From the NCBI RefSeq assembly GCF_018798885.1, contig NZ_CP076361.1:1518501-1582500 (forward strand): DNA of 64,000 nucleotides. The letters run 5' to 3'. Shown here in pieces: positions 33,871 through 43,102 of the stretch (positions are counted from its first letter, which is position 1; every line of letters begins with the position of its first letter). The notes under the pieces were generated by a model. The model made no database searches. It saw nothing but the letters and a program-made list of their open reading frames with translations, and was not told the DNA's origin. The translations under genes were made by a program, and so were the position numbers. This DNA is from Gemmobacter fulvus (GTDB lineage: Bacteria; Pseudomonadota; Alphaproteobacteria; Rhodobacterales; Rhodobacteraceae).

Positions 33871-35687
33871 GCAACCTTGCTGCCCTGCCTCGAGATTTCG
33901 ACGCTCTGCTCGCAAAGGTTCCTGAAGGATTTTCAGTCTCTGAGCGGGTAGTTGAGCCGGTAGCGATCCTCTCCCGGGTATCCGGAAAGATGTCCGTGGC
34001 GCTGTGCGGCAAGCGAATGGTTCGTGGGGAAGTTCGGCTGATCGAGGCGCCGTCGATTTCGCATGCTTGGATTGCGGACGGCGCAATCCTACGCCCCTTG
34101 CCCAAGGACGCTCCGGGATTGGTCGCAAAATGCCTTGGTGCCGAAGCCCCGGACGACATTTCATACGCCACGGCGATCAGGCTGCTGCGATCGCCGCCCG
34201 AGGGCTTCGAAATCGAGGCCGCACCCGATCTCTTGCACTCGGGCAAGATCACCGCCGAGGATTTGCCGCCCGAGATCCACATCCCCGGTCTACACGCCGA
34301 CCTCTTCCCCTACCAGGCACGGGGCGTCCGATGGATGTGGGAAACGGTCAACAAGACTGGCGGCTTGATCCTTGCGGACGAGATGGGTCTCGGCAAGACG
34401 CTTCAGATCATTGCACTCCTGCTGATGGATCCACCGGAGAACACCGCACCGGCCCTGATCGTTTGCCCGACCAGCCTCATCGCGAACTGGGTGCGCGAGT
34501 TCGGCAAGTTCGCGCCCAGCCTTTCGCTGATGGTTCACAGGGGAGCCCATCGTGCCGGAATCTATCGTGACCTACAGGTCGCATCTGTGGTGATCACCAC
34601 CTACGAGACGATGGTGAACGACATCTCGATCTTCTCGTCCTTTGAATGGGCCTGGGTTATCTGCGACGAGGCTCAGGCCATCAAGAACCCCCACTCCAAC
34701 CGTCGGCAGGCAATCGTGACGATCCCTCGCCGCAAGTCGATCCCCATGACCGGCACACCGGTCGAGAATACCCTGATGGATTTGTGGTCGTTGGCCGATT
34801 TCGCAATCCCGGGCATGCTCGGGGACAGAACCGTCTTCGAAGTCGAGTTCCCCGACACGCTCGAGGCCGGACAGGCGCTGGGCAACCTGACCGATCCAAT
34901 CATCCTGAAAAGGCGAGTGCGTGATGTCGCCGCTGATCTTCCAGATCGAATCGACATCGATCTGCCGTTGGAACTCGATGACCGTCTGGCTCGGCATTAC
35001 GACAACGTCCGCGAGGCTACGCTGGAAAAGTATCCGGTCGCGGGCGCCCTCGTTGCGACCCTGCAGCTTCAGCTGGTCTGCGCGCATCCTTGGCTCAGGA
35101 CTCCGGATGCGGCGCTGGTCGACTGGGACGACGCCAAGATCGTTGCCCGTGAGGAACTTCCGCTGCTTACGCCGAAGCTCGACCGAACTGTCGAACTCCT
35201 TCGGGAGGCATTTGCGAATGGCCGGAAGGTTATCGTCTTTGCCCTGTTCAATCGGATCGGTGACCTGATCCGGGCTGCCTGCAAAGACTTTGCCGAAACG
35301 TATTGGGGAGCGATCAACGGATCGACCCCGCAGGAGGACCGCCAGACCATCATCGACGAATTCTCAGCCCAAGATGGTGCCGCATGCCTGATCCTGAATC
35401 CGAAGGCGGCAGGGGCGGGCCTGAACATCACGGCAGCAACCGTCGTGGTCCATTTCACCCCAGTCTGGAACCCTGCCCTCGAAGCTCAGGCGAGCGCGAG
35501 GGCGCATCGGCGTGGCCAAACCGAACCAGTCACGGTCTACCGCCTCTTCTATAAGGACACGGTCGAGGAGGTGATGATCGAACGCTCCGCCTGGAAGAGC
35601 GACCTTGCCAACGAAACCGTCCCGGTTTCCAGCCGGGACGCACAGGACATTAGGCGCGCCCTCGCCATCAGCCCGGTAAAGCCATGA
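33867..35687 (+). CDS. SNF2-type DNA translocase of the restriction operon
   Basis: A 606-residue SNF2/Rad54-like ATPase: YQARGVRWMW, Walker A DEMGLGKT (171-178), DEAQ (267-270), MTGTPVENTLMDLWSL, and helicase C-terminal motifs ILNPKAAGAGLNITAA and ARAHRRGQTEPVTVYRL. Residues 1-140 are a separate N-terminal domain. Such enzymes move along duplex DNA and would couple site recognition to cleavage. It overlaps both neighbours by four bases. Confidence 0.95.
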   Translation: MSNLAALPRDFDALLAKVPEGFSVSERVVEPVAILSRVSGKMSVALCGKRMVRGEVRLIEAPSISHAWIADGAILRPLPKDAPGLVAKCLGAEAPDDISYATAIRLLRSPPEGFEIEAAPDLLHSGKITAEDLPPEIHIPGLHADLFPYQARGVRWMWETVNKTGGLILADEMGLGKTLQIIALLLMDPPENTAPALIVCPTSLIANWVREFGKFAPSLSLMVHRGAHRAGIYRDLQVASVVITTYETMVNDISIFSSFEWAWVICDEAQAIKNPHSNRRQAIVTIPRRKSIPMTGTPVENTLMDLWSLADFAIPGMLGDRTVFEVEFPDTLEAGQALGNLTDPIILKRRVRDVAADLPDRIDIDLPLELDDRLARHYDNVREATLEKYPVAGALVATLQLQLVCAHPWLRTPDAALVDWDDAKIVAREELPLLTPKLDRTVELLREAFANGRKVIVFALFNRIGDLIRAACKDFAETYWGAINGSTPQEDRQTIIDEFSAQDGAACLILNPKAAGAGLNITAATVVVHFTPVWNPALEAQASARAHRRGQTEPVTVYRLFYKDTVEEVMIERSAWKSDLANETVPVSSRDAQDIRRALAISPVKP

Positions 35688-36124
35688 CGATCAAAACCTT
35701 CATCAAGACCCTCAGCGCCAATGACGTCGGAACGACAGGTGGCCACATGGGGGGCATTCTGGTGCCGAAGGGTGATGGCGAGCTTCTCGCCTTCTTGCCC
35801 AAGCTTGATCCGGCAACCTTGAACCCTTCGGCGTGGATCGACTGCGAGACGCCAAGCGGTCAGGTTCTGCGCCTTCGCTTCGTGTACTACAACAACCGAA
35901 TGCACGTGCCCAAAGGCACACGAAACGAATATCGGATCACCTATCTGACCAAGTTTCTCAGGGAGGAAATGGCCAACGCGGGCGATACCTTCGAGATTTC
36001 GAAGGCGGAAGGGGCTGCGCGGTACAAAATCAGGGTGATCCCGATAGGCGGCTGCTCCGACGCCTCAGAGGATGACGCCCCAGTCAGGATCAGACTGACG
36101 ACCGGTTGGCGGCGGGTCCACTGA
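35684..36124 (+). CDS. Stand-alone EcoRII-N (effector-binding) domain protein
   Basis: A 146-residue protein matching the N-terminal DNA-binding pseudobarrel of restriction enzyme EcoRII: LSANDVGTTGGHMGGILVPK, LNPSAWIDCET, FVYYNNRMHV and GTRNEYRITYL. In EcoRII this domain binds CCWGG as an allosteric site. The catalytic C-terminal domain of EcoRII is absent, so here it may be a separate specificity subunit for the HNH and SNF2 proteins. It is the last gene of the six-gene operon and overlaps the SNF2 stop. CCWGG fits Dcm and Vsr as well. Confidence 0.9.
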   Translation: MTIKTFIKTLSANDVGTTGGHMGGILVPKGDGELLAFLPKLDPATLNPSAWIDCETPSGQVLRLRFVYYNNRMHVPKGTRNEYRITYLTKFLREEMANAGDTFEISKAEGAARYKIRVIPIGGCSDASEDDAPVRIRLTTGWRRVH

Positions 36125-36257
36125 ATGAAGCTTCCACCGCGGTAATCGTCGAGCGAAGGTTCAAAGGGCGGCCGGGGGCGGTTGTGAGCGCGTCGCCCCT
36201 TGTTCACAGTGAAAGGCGACGGCGTGATTCACACAACGGTGCCGCCGCAGCCCGACC

Positions 36258-38396
36258 TCAATGGGACCGCACTTTGCCGGATATCCTGATTCTGGGTGTC
36301 TCCTCATCGTCGACATAGCCCTCTTCGCGGGCACGGCCGAGGATTTCAATGGCGAGAATGCATTGCCGCTCGGACGGCAAGCGGCGCTCCTGCTGGCTGC
36401 AGGCCTTCAAGATGCCGTCGTCCTTCATTGAGAATGAACGGCTAGCAGAGGTCCACTCACGCAACCTTCCCCAGAAGGCGCTGCCAAGCGTAATCACCTT
36501 TGACTGTGCCTCAATCCCGGAAATCATCGCTTCTTCACGGCGACCGTCACGTTCGGCCGCTCTAGCGTCCTGAGGCTCTATGAGGAAGTCCTCAAGTCCG
36601 CCATCGTAGTCAACCTCGGCACGTGCGACAGAAGACCAGCATCCCTGTTTCTTCGCCCATTCTGAGATATTGCGGATGCCGCTGTCCGTAGCGGTGATCA
36701 CGTCGGCCGCGGCCTCGCAGGCCATGAGGAAGCATTGCATCAACGTTTCCGGAACGGACTGGTCATTCCAGACCCGATCAAGATCCAGCACCTTCCCGCT
36801 CTCTTCGACGTCATAGACCAGCTTCGCAATGCCATAGGTTACGATGTTGGCCCTGTAACCGCCCGGGTACCACTCCTGTCGTGGGACAGCCTTCTCGAGG
36901 GCGCGGAATATGATCACCTTGGCGACGAGGCGTTTGAACCAGGTCTCGTCATACTTCCTGTCACTGGCCGCCCACGCTTCTCCTATCTCCGATGCGAAGG
37001 CTGCGAAGTTCTTCTGCGCCCCCTTGCTCACGGTGTCCGGTTTCATCCGGAACGAAAGTTCGACTTTGGCAAGGTCCGTCTTGGCGAAGAGCTGGGCCTT
37101 CGGATGTTCGGAATCGAAACGTTTCCGATCGGCCCCTCCCAGCTTCGCCTGCTCCACTTGGTACTGTCCCCGCGCCCTTTCGTAGAACCATTTGGTCTGC
37201 CGGTTCATGCCCGGCGCTGGAGGCGCGGATACACGGCGCGAGTATCCTTCCATCCGCATGTGGAATGGGTGGTTCGAGAAAAAATCGGCGGCACTGACCT
37301 TGTTTTGGCTGTTCGCATACTTCGAGATGTTCGGTACGACTTGCTCAGAACTTTCGGAAGGCACTACCGTCAGTTTGATCTGCACATGGACGCGGTCCAG
37401 GTTCTCGGGGCTGTGCTTCAATGCGGAATGCAGCGAAGCGGTCGTCTGGCCACCGTTGACGATCTGCAGGTTTTTCGCCGAAAGGATGCGGACACCTGCC
37501 CCGTCCATCTCGATGTCGACAGCGTCTGCGGTCGCGGACAGCCCGTTATTGTAGCTGAAGAACATCTCGGGTTCACCCTTGATGGTGTCCCGGATCCCTT
37601 CGTTGACCGACTTTCGGCGCGCCTGAATGAAACTGCGGATGTTCGACTCCAGCAGTCGTGCGCCCCACTTGTCATAAATGTCAGCCAGCTGTTTGCCGCG
37701 GATGACAGCCAGATAGGATGGCAGTTCCGCCTCAGGACCCGAAGCTCGAAGGGCTGGAAGGCCTCCGCCGAAGTCTTCGGCAAACTTGACGACGATCTTT
37801 TCCTTGGAGCCTGTGGTTTCAACCCGGTGCAGACGTGTCAGGTCCCAGATGTTATAGGTCACGGGGATGTCGGAAATACTTCCAGCGACGACGGCATCTG
37901 TCCGGGCGCTGTAGATCGCGTTCGTGACAAGGATCAATTTGACCTTGGTCACGCATGACCATGACTCGGCGATCATCGTAGCAACGCCGAATTCGGGTGA
38001 TTCGATGTGCAGTTGGTCCCGAAACTCCCCCCGACGTGCGGCTGCGACGAAATTGATCAAGTGGCCAAAGAGCCTTTTGGCGTCGGCTGCGTTCAAAGTC
38101 GGCGGCTGTTCGTCGTCGAAGACTTCGCAGACAATGACGCTGAGGATGCCATCGGTTTCTCTGGGGTCACCCCCATGGCCATCGATCCGAAGGGACTTTC
38201 CGGATGCAGCCCCTCGATAAGCACATCTGTCGGACGTCTCGATCTCGCCTTCGGCTTCCAGGGTTTCGCAGAGCCGTTCGAATGCGACGTCCTCGAGTGG
38301 CAGGTCAGTTTCCGCACACTCTTCCCGCAGCTCGGCAACAAGATCTTGGTTGAATTCGACAAGCTGGTTCAAACGGGGCTCCGAAGCGCAAGGCAC
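36258..38396 (-). CDS. AIPR family (abortive phage infection) protein
   Basis: A 712-residue protein with the AIPR core near residues 248-330: LLESNIRSFIQARRKSVNEG, then EPEMFFSYNNGLSATAD, ILSAKNLQIVNGGQTTASL. AIPR proteins occur in phage-defence loci, often with Z1, MORC or methyltransferase genes. It faces the six-gene operon tail to tail, 133 bp away. The start appears to be GTG at 38396 but has no strong ribosome binding site. Mechanism is not known from sequence. Confidence 0.9.
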   Translation of the reverse strand: MPCASEPRLNQLVEFNQDLVAELREECAETDLPLEDVAFERLCETLEAEGEIETSDRCAYRGAASGKSLRIDGHGGDPRETDGILSVIVCEVFDDEQPPTLNAADAKRLFGHLINFVAAARRGEFRDQLHIESPEFGVATMIAESWSCVTKVKLILVTNAIYSARTDAVVAGSISDIPVTYNIWDLTRLHRVETTGSKEKIVVKFAEDFGGGLPALRASGPEAELPSYLAVIRGKQLADIYDKWGARLLESNIRSFIQARRKSVNEGIRDTIKGEPEMFFSYNNGLSATADAVDIEMDGAGVRILSAKNLQIVNGGQTTASLHSALKHSPENLDRVHVQIKLTVVPSESSEQVVPNISKYANSQNKVSAADFFSNHPFHMRMEGYSRRVSAPPAPGMNRQTKWFYERARGQYQVEQAKLGGADRKRFDSEHPKAQLFAKTDLAKVELSFRMKPDTVSKGAQKNFAAFASEIGEAWAASDRKYDETWFKRLVAKVIIFRALEKAVPRQEWYPGGYRANIVTYGIAKLVYDVEESGKVLDLDRVWNDQSVPETLMQCFLMACEAAADVITATDSGIRNISEWAKKQGCWSSVARAEVDYDGGLEDFLIEPQDARAAERDGRREEAMISGIEAQSKVITLGSAFWGRLREWTSASRSFSMKDDGILKACSQQERRLPSERQCILAIEILGRAREEGYVDDEETPRIRISGKVRSH

Positions 38397-38859
38397 AGAA
38401 AAGGCGCGGGTTCTAGCTCCGCACGCGACAATAGCCTACGCGTGGAGGCAACGCCGACGCAATGCTGTTTCCCCTTGGGGCCGTGTCCTTTCAGGTCGTG
38501 CTGATCTTGGGTCTTATCAGGTACGACCGCCCCCCTCCTCTGGTTCCTCCCCGGCCCCGAACGTATGCGGGGGGGCGCAGCGCGGCGGCTCGCTAGCGTG
38601 AGGCAGTTTCACCGGGGAAGCCAGGCGGAAGCCACCTTGCGCGCTGACGCCGGAAATCTTCAGTCAGATCAGCGGCTTGCGGAATCACGATCTGGCCGGG
38701 GTGGATTCCCGGCGGGAAGCCAGGGAAGCCACCTTCGGGGAAGCCAGGTGGCCGGAAGCCACCCCGAAAAGCCAATTCGTTAGAAGCTGTTGAATCCGCT
38801 TCATTTTTCTGGTTGACAGACCTGCCCCCATTGACCTACCCCTTGATCATCGAAGAATT
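38397..38859. other. Intergenic region with phage-element motif copy 2
   Basis: No intact gene is seen. Positions 38541-38582 are copy 2 of the TGGTTCCT...GTATGCGGGGG motif. Positions 38593-38735 on the minus strand read GIHPGQIVIPQAADL, like the end of a LysM-type domain, and are related to the same stretch near 12400. The rest shows no feature. Confidence 0.4.
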
Positions 38860-38887
38860 GCGCCCGGAGGAACCCCCTCGCGGGCGC
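38860..38887 (+). terminator. GC-rich hairpin with T-run upstream of the methyltransferase
   Basis: GCGCCCG pairs with CGGGCGC around a 14-base loop, followed by TTTTCATTT. It lies 38 bp before the methyltransferase start and is repeated at 13374. It may end transcription entering from the left or act as a leader attenuator. Confidence 0.5.
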
Positions 38888-38925
38888 TTTTCATTTCCCC
38901 TCCCCCACATCCCGAGCCCCATCCA

Positions 38926-40188
38926 ATGGACCTCGTCTTCGCGCCGAGCCAGGTTGAATCTTGGCCGATTGCCCGGCTGCGCCCCTATGCCCGCAATGCC
39001 AAGATGCACGGCGACGACCAGGTGGCCAAGATCGCCGCCAGCATGGCCAAGTTCGGCTGGACCGTCCCCTGCATGGTGGCAGACGACGGCGAGCTGATCG
39101 CGGGCCATGGACGGGTGCTGGCTGCGACCATGCTCGGGTTGACCGAGGTGCCGGTGATCCGGCTCAGCCACCTCGACGAGGCGGAACGCCGAGCCTACCG
39201 GATCGCCGACAACAAGCTGACGGAGCTCGGCGAATGGGACGAAGCCCTGCTGCGCGACGAGATTGCGGGGCTGCTGGCCGAGGATTTCGACCTGACGCTG
39301 CTTGGCATCAGCGACGATGAGCTTGACGCGCTGCTGCGGGATCCCGACGCGCTGGGCGACGGTGGTCCGGTCGAGGGCGAGGACGATGTGCCCGAACTTC
39401 CGGTCACGCCAGTGTCGGTGCCGTGCGACCTCTGGCAGCTGGGCGCGCATCGTTTGATCTGCGGCGACAGCACTGCGGCCGATGTCGTTGGGCGGCTGCT
39501 CGGTGATGTCCGCCCCCTGCTGATGGTGACCGACCCGCCCTATGGCGTCGAATACGATCCCTCCTGGCGCAATCAGGCTGGCGCGGCCAAGACGAAACGC
39601 ACAGGTAAGGTGCTGAACGACGACCGGGCCGACTGGCGCGAGGCTTGGGCGCTGTTTCCCGGCGACGTCGCCTATGTCTGGCACGGCGCGCTGCATGCCG
39701 CGACAGTGGCCGAGAGCCTGGTGGCCGCGGGTTTCGCCATCCGGTCGCAGATCATCTGGGCCAAGGACCGGCTGGTGCTCAGCCGGGGCGATTACCACTG
39801 GCAGCATGAACCCTGCTGGTATGCGGTGCGCGCCAAGGGCAAGGGTCACTGGGCGGGGGACCGCAAGCAGACGACGCTGTGGCAGATCGCCAACCGGGAT
39901 CAGGATGCCGATACGGTCCACGGCACGCAGAAGCCGGTCGAATGCATGCGGCGGCCGATCCTGAACAACTCGAGCCCCGGCCAGGCGGTCTATGAACCCT
40001 TCATGGGATCCGGCACCACGCTGATCGCGGCCGAAACCACAGGGCGGGTCTGCTTCGGGATCGAGTTGAACCCGGCCTATGTCGATGTCGCCATCGAGCG
40101 CTGGCAGTCCTTCACCGGACTGGAGGCCGTTCTGGCGGAAACCGGCGAGACCTTCGCCGCCCTCAAGGCGAAGCGGCTCGCGGCATGA
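38926..40188 (+). CDS. ParB-N domain DNA methyltransferase (DPPY type)
   Basis: A 420-residue protein. Residues 1-100 form a ParB-like nuclease/specificity domain (LRPYARNAKMHGDDQVAKIA, GELIAGHGRVLAA, RIADNKLTELGEWDE). The methyltransferase domain follows with DPPY at 203-206 and EPFMGSGTT at 357-365, the order seen in beta-class N6-adenine or N4-cytosine enzymes. Such fusions are common in phages of Rhodobacterales and lie near terminase genes. It overlaps the next methyltransferase by four bases. A truncated relative is at 13491. Confidence 0.92.
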   Translation: MDLVFAPSQVESWPIARLRPYARNAKMHGDDQVAKIAASMAKFGWTVPCMVADDGELIAGHGRVLAATMLGLTEVPVIRLSHLDEAERRAYRIADNKLTELGEWDEALLRDEIAGLLAEDFDLTLLGISDDELDALLRDPDALGDGGPVEGEDDVPELPVTPVSVPCDLWQLGAHRLICGDSTAADVVGRLLGDVRPLLMVTDPPYGVEYDPSWRNQAGAAKTKRTGKVLNDDRADWREAWALFPGDVAYVWHGALHAATVAESLVAAGFAIRSQIIWAKDRLVLSRGDYHWQHEPCWYAVRAKGKGHWAGDRKQTTLWQIANRDQDADTVHGTQKPVECMRRPILNNSSPGQAVYEPFMGSGTTLIAAETTGRVCFGIELNPAYVDVAIERWQSFTGLEAVLAETGETFAALKAKRLAA

Positions 40189-41516
40189 ACGCGCCCCTCC
40201 TGCCCGGTCGGATCGAACACTGGCCGCTTGCGCGCCTTCGCCCCTATGCTCGCAATGCGAAAACCCACGATGCCGATCAGGTGGCAAAGATCGCCGCCAG
40301 CATGGCCGAATTCGGATGGACCGTTCCCTGCCTCGTCGCGGCCGACGGCGAATTGATCGCGGGCCATGGCCGCGTCCTGGCCTCGGCACAGCTCGGGCTG
40401 GCGGAGGCGCCGGTCATCGTGCTCGGCCACCTGACCGAGGCGCAACGTCGTGCTTATCGCATCGCCGACAACAAGCTGACCGAACTAGGCGGATGGGACG
40501 AGGCACTCCTGCTCGAGGAACTGCGCGGGCTGATGGCCGAGGATTTCGACCTCGGGCTGATCGGCATCCCCGAGGAGGAGCTGGACGCGCTGCTGCACGA
40601 TGCCGACGACCGCGCACCGATTGACGATGACACCGCCGACTCCATCCCCGAGGCCCCGACCGAGCCGATCACCCGCCCCGGCGACATCTGGGCGCTGGGC
40701 GATCATCGCCTGATCTGCGGCGATGCAACCGACCCGGCCGTGGTGGCGCGTCTGATGGAAAGGGCGCAGGCCTCGCTCCTGTTCACCTCGCCGCCCTACG
40801 CGCAGCAGCGCGACTATGGCGCGGCGAAGGAGAAGGTCGGCGATTGGGATGCGCTGATGCAGGGCGTCTTCGCCGCGGCGCCCGTCACCGCCGATGCCCA
40901 ACTGCTGGTCAACCTCGGCCTTGTTCACCGTGACGGCGAGTGGATCCCCTATTGGGAGGGCTGGGTCGACTGGATGCGCGCGCAGGGCTGGCGGCGCTTC
41001 GGCTGGTATGTCTGGGACCAGGGGCCCGGCCTGCCCGGCGACTGGAACGGGCGGCTGGCCCCCTCGCACGAGTTCATCTTCCACTTCAACCGCCAGCCGC
41101 GGAAGCCGAACAAGACGGTCGAGAGCAAGCACGCGGGCGAAACCCTCGGTGGCGGCGGCCTGCGTGGGGCCGACGGCACGGTCCATCGCAAGACCGGCAC
41201 CGGCAACGCGATCCAGAGCCACCGCATCCCGGACAGCGTGTTCCGCATCATGCGCCACAAGGGCGGGCTTGGCGCGGCAGGATCGCACCCGGCCGTGTTC
41301 CCCGTGGCGCTGGTCGAGGCTGTGCTGGAGGCCTTCACCGATCCCGACGACCTGGTGTTCGAACCCTTCTGCGGCTCCGGCACCCAGCTGATCGCTGCGG
41401 AACGCACCGGGCGGCGCTGCTCCGCGGTGGAGCTGGACCCGGTCTACTGCGACGTTGTCGTGCGGCGGTGGGAGATGGCGACCGGGAGGAAGGCGAACCG
41501 CATCCAAGGCGATTAG
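40185..41516 (+). CDS. ParB-N domain DNA methyltransferase (SPPY type)
   Basis: A 443-residue paralogue of the gene before it, with the same ParB-like N-terminus (LRPYARNAKTHDADQVAKIA). Its catalytic motif is SPPY at 202-205, usual for N4-cytosine methyltransferases, and EPFCGSGTQ replaces EPFMGSGTT. The target-recognition part differs, so the two probably modify different sites. The ATG overlaps the previous stop. It may protect the element from host restriction. Confidence 0.92.
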   Translation: MNAPLLPGRIEHWPLARLRPYARNAKTHDADQVAKIAASMAEFGWTVPCLVAADGELIAGHGRVLASAQLGLAEAPVIVLGHLTEAQRRAYRIADNKLTELGGWDEALLLEELRGLMAEDFDLGLIGIPEEELDALLHDADDRAPIDDDTADSIPEAPTEPITRPGDIWALGDHRLICGDATDPAVVARLMERAQASLLFTSPPYAQQRDYGAAKEKVGDWDALMQGVFAAAPVTADAQLLVNLGLVHRDGEWIPYWEGWVDWMRAQGWRRFGWYVWDQGPGLPGDWNGRLAPSHEFIFHFNRQPRKPNKTVESKHAGETLGGGGLRGADGTVHRKTGTGNAIQSHRIPDSVFRIMRHKGGLGAAGSHPAVFPVALVEAVLEAFTDPDDLVFEPFCGSGTQLIAAERTGRRCSAVELDPVYCDVVVRRWEMATGRKANRIQGD

Positions 41517-41584
41517 CTTTCAACTTTCGAGGGCTTGGCCTATAAAGAGATTTGGTGCAAACGGAATTCGAAGCTGACCTGTAA

Positions 41585-42103
41585 ATGGAAGATGACCACG
41601 CCATCAATCCTGTCTCCTTCGTAGAAATGAAGGCGAATGTCGGCTCGCTTCTTTTTCTTTGGTCGTCCATCGAACGTGAGATCACCAAGCGCATCGAACA
41701 ACTGGACGACGGGACAAGCAGGGTCGCGCCGCATACCTTGGCGCAGAAGATCGCGCGTTGGGAAAGCCTGCAAGCCGCCGTCTGTGACGAACGCCCCGAA
41801 CATCGCGAACTTCTCACCGAGGTGCGCGCCCGCCTCGTGATGGCGCTGGAACTGAGGAACCGCGTCACCCACGGCCTGGTCGGCATCACGGCCGACCCAT
41901 TTGGCAATCGTGGGGACGCACATCTGGAGACGGAACTGAACGGCGAGACGCGCAAGCACGCACATTCCGACCTGGAGCAGGTGATGCGCATCCTCTCCCA
42001 TATGGTCTGGGCCATTGGGGCGTTGAGCGATGCGGCCAGGCAAAAGGATCCCCGAAAGGCCGAAAGCGCCTATGTCGGGATCCGGTTGAACCATCTGCCT
42101 TGA
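41585..42103 (+). CDS. Hypothetical HEPN-like small protein
   Basis: A 172-residue helical protein with LELRNRVTHGLVG, where Arg91-Asn92 to His96 fits the R-x4-6-H pattern of HEPN domains. No other domain is recognised. It follows the methyltransferases by 68 bp on the same strand. A toxin-like or RNase role is possible but only inferred from one short motif. Confidence 0.6.
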   Translation: MEDDHAINPVSFVEMKANVGSLLFLWSSIEREITKRIEQLDDGTSRVAPHTLAQKIARWESLQAAVCDERPEHRELLTEVRARLVMALELRNRVTHGLVGITADPFGNRGDAHLETELNGETRKHAHSDLEQVMRILSHMVWAIGALSDAARQKDPRKAESAYVGIRLNHLP

Positions 42104-42120
42104 CCGCCTAGCCTTGCCTT

Positions 42121-42297
42121 ATGTCCGAAGGCTGGCAGCACATCGAAATCAGCGATCACGGGACCATCGTCGTCCTGCGTCCGATCTCGGACGAAGGTAG
42201 GGCGTGGTTCGATGACAATGTGGGCGAGCCGGAGCCGGGTGGGATCTACACCTGTATCGACCCATCTGAATCTGCTCAGGTTAAGCCGCTAATCTGA
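42121..42297 (+). pseudogene. Small hypothetical gene truncated by an IS3 element
   Basis: From the ATG at 42121 the frame reads MSEGWQHIEISDHGTIVVLR and on to GGIYTCID, where the IS3 end begins at about 42258. The last 12 codons come from the IS. The native product is unknown; about 46 residues remain. Confidence 0.6.
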
Positions 42298-43102
42298 ATG
42301 CCTCGGCAGGCGTGCGCATGGCAAGCGCCTGATGCGGGCGGTGGTTGTTGTAGAAGCTGATCCAGTCGCCGATAGCGCGTGTTGCATGCTGGATGCTGTC
42401 GAAGCGTTGGCGATGGACGCATTGCTCTTTCAGTGTTCGGATCACGCGCTCGACCATGCCGTTCTGTTGCGGGCAGTGGGGCGTGATGAACTCCTGCTTC
42501 AACCCGTAGCTGCGGACCAGCGCCGTGAACTTGCGACTGGTAAAAACCAGCCCGTTGTCCGACCTCAGCAGGAACTCCTGCGTGACCCGGCCCAAGGTGC
42601 CGAACCTGGTGATCAGGGCATGCTCCAACGCGCTGGCGGCGGTGGTGGCCTTGCCGGATCGCGACAGATGCCAGCCCAACAGCTCGCGGGTGTGGCAGTC
42701 GATGACCAGGGCCAGCGTGGCCCAGCCATCTCGCCCCGCCCAGACCCGGCACATGTCGGTCGACCAGCGTTCGTTCGGGGCCTGGGCCACGGACGGGACG
42801 GCTTCGATGCGGGGACGCATGCCAATGGGCCGCTTGCGCACCTGCCAGCCTTTGAGCTGAAAGACACGCTGCACTGTGTTTTTGTTGAAGCCGAGCAGCC
42901 AGGCCACCGTCCTGTAGCCAAAGGACGGTTCCTGCTCGATCATGGCCTTGATCGGCTCAGCGAAACGCGGATCGACCTTCGGAACCGCCTTGGTTGGCCG
43001 GTAATAGACCGTCCGGCGGGGCACGCCAAACCAGGCGCAGAGCCTGGTCAGCGGCACCTTGATGCCCTCAGCGAGAAGGCCCTGATGGATGCTCTGGATC
43101 AT
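42281..43102 (-). CDS. IS3 family transposase OrfB
   Basis: A 273-residue rve-type transposase: RLCAWFGVPRRTVYYRPTKA, FGYRTVAWLLGFNKNTVQRV, then the DDE core with RWSTDMCRVWAG, LLRSDNGLVFTS and QQNGMVERVIRTLKEQ, ending FYNNHRPHQALAMRTPAEAF. It looks intact. Its start overlaps the orfA stop (ATGA). Confidence 0.93.
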   Translation of the reverse strand: MIQSIHQGLLAEGIKVPLTRLCAWFGVPRRTVYYRPTKAVPKVDPRFAEPIKAMIEQEPSFGYRTVAWLLGFNKNTVQRVFQLKGWQVRKRPIGMRPRIEAVPSVAQAPNERWSTDMCRVWAGRDGWATLALVIDCHTRELLGWHLSRSGKATTAASALEHALITRFGTLGRVTQEFLLRSDNGLVFTSRKFTALVRSYGLKQEFITPHCPQQNGMVERVIRTLKEQCVHRQRFDSIQHATRAIGDWISFYNNHRPHQALAMRTPAEAFRLAA

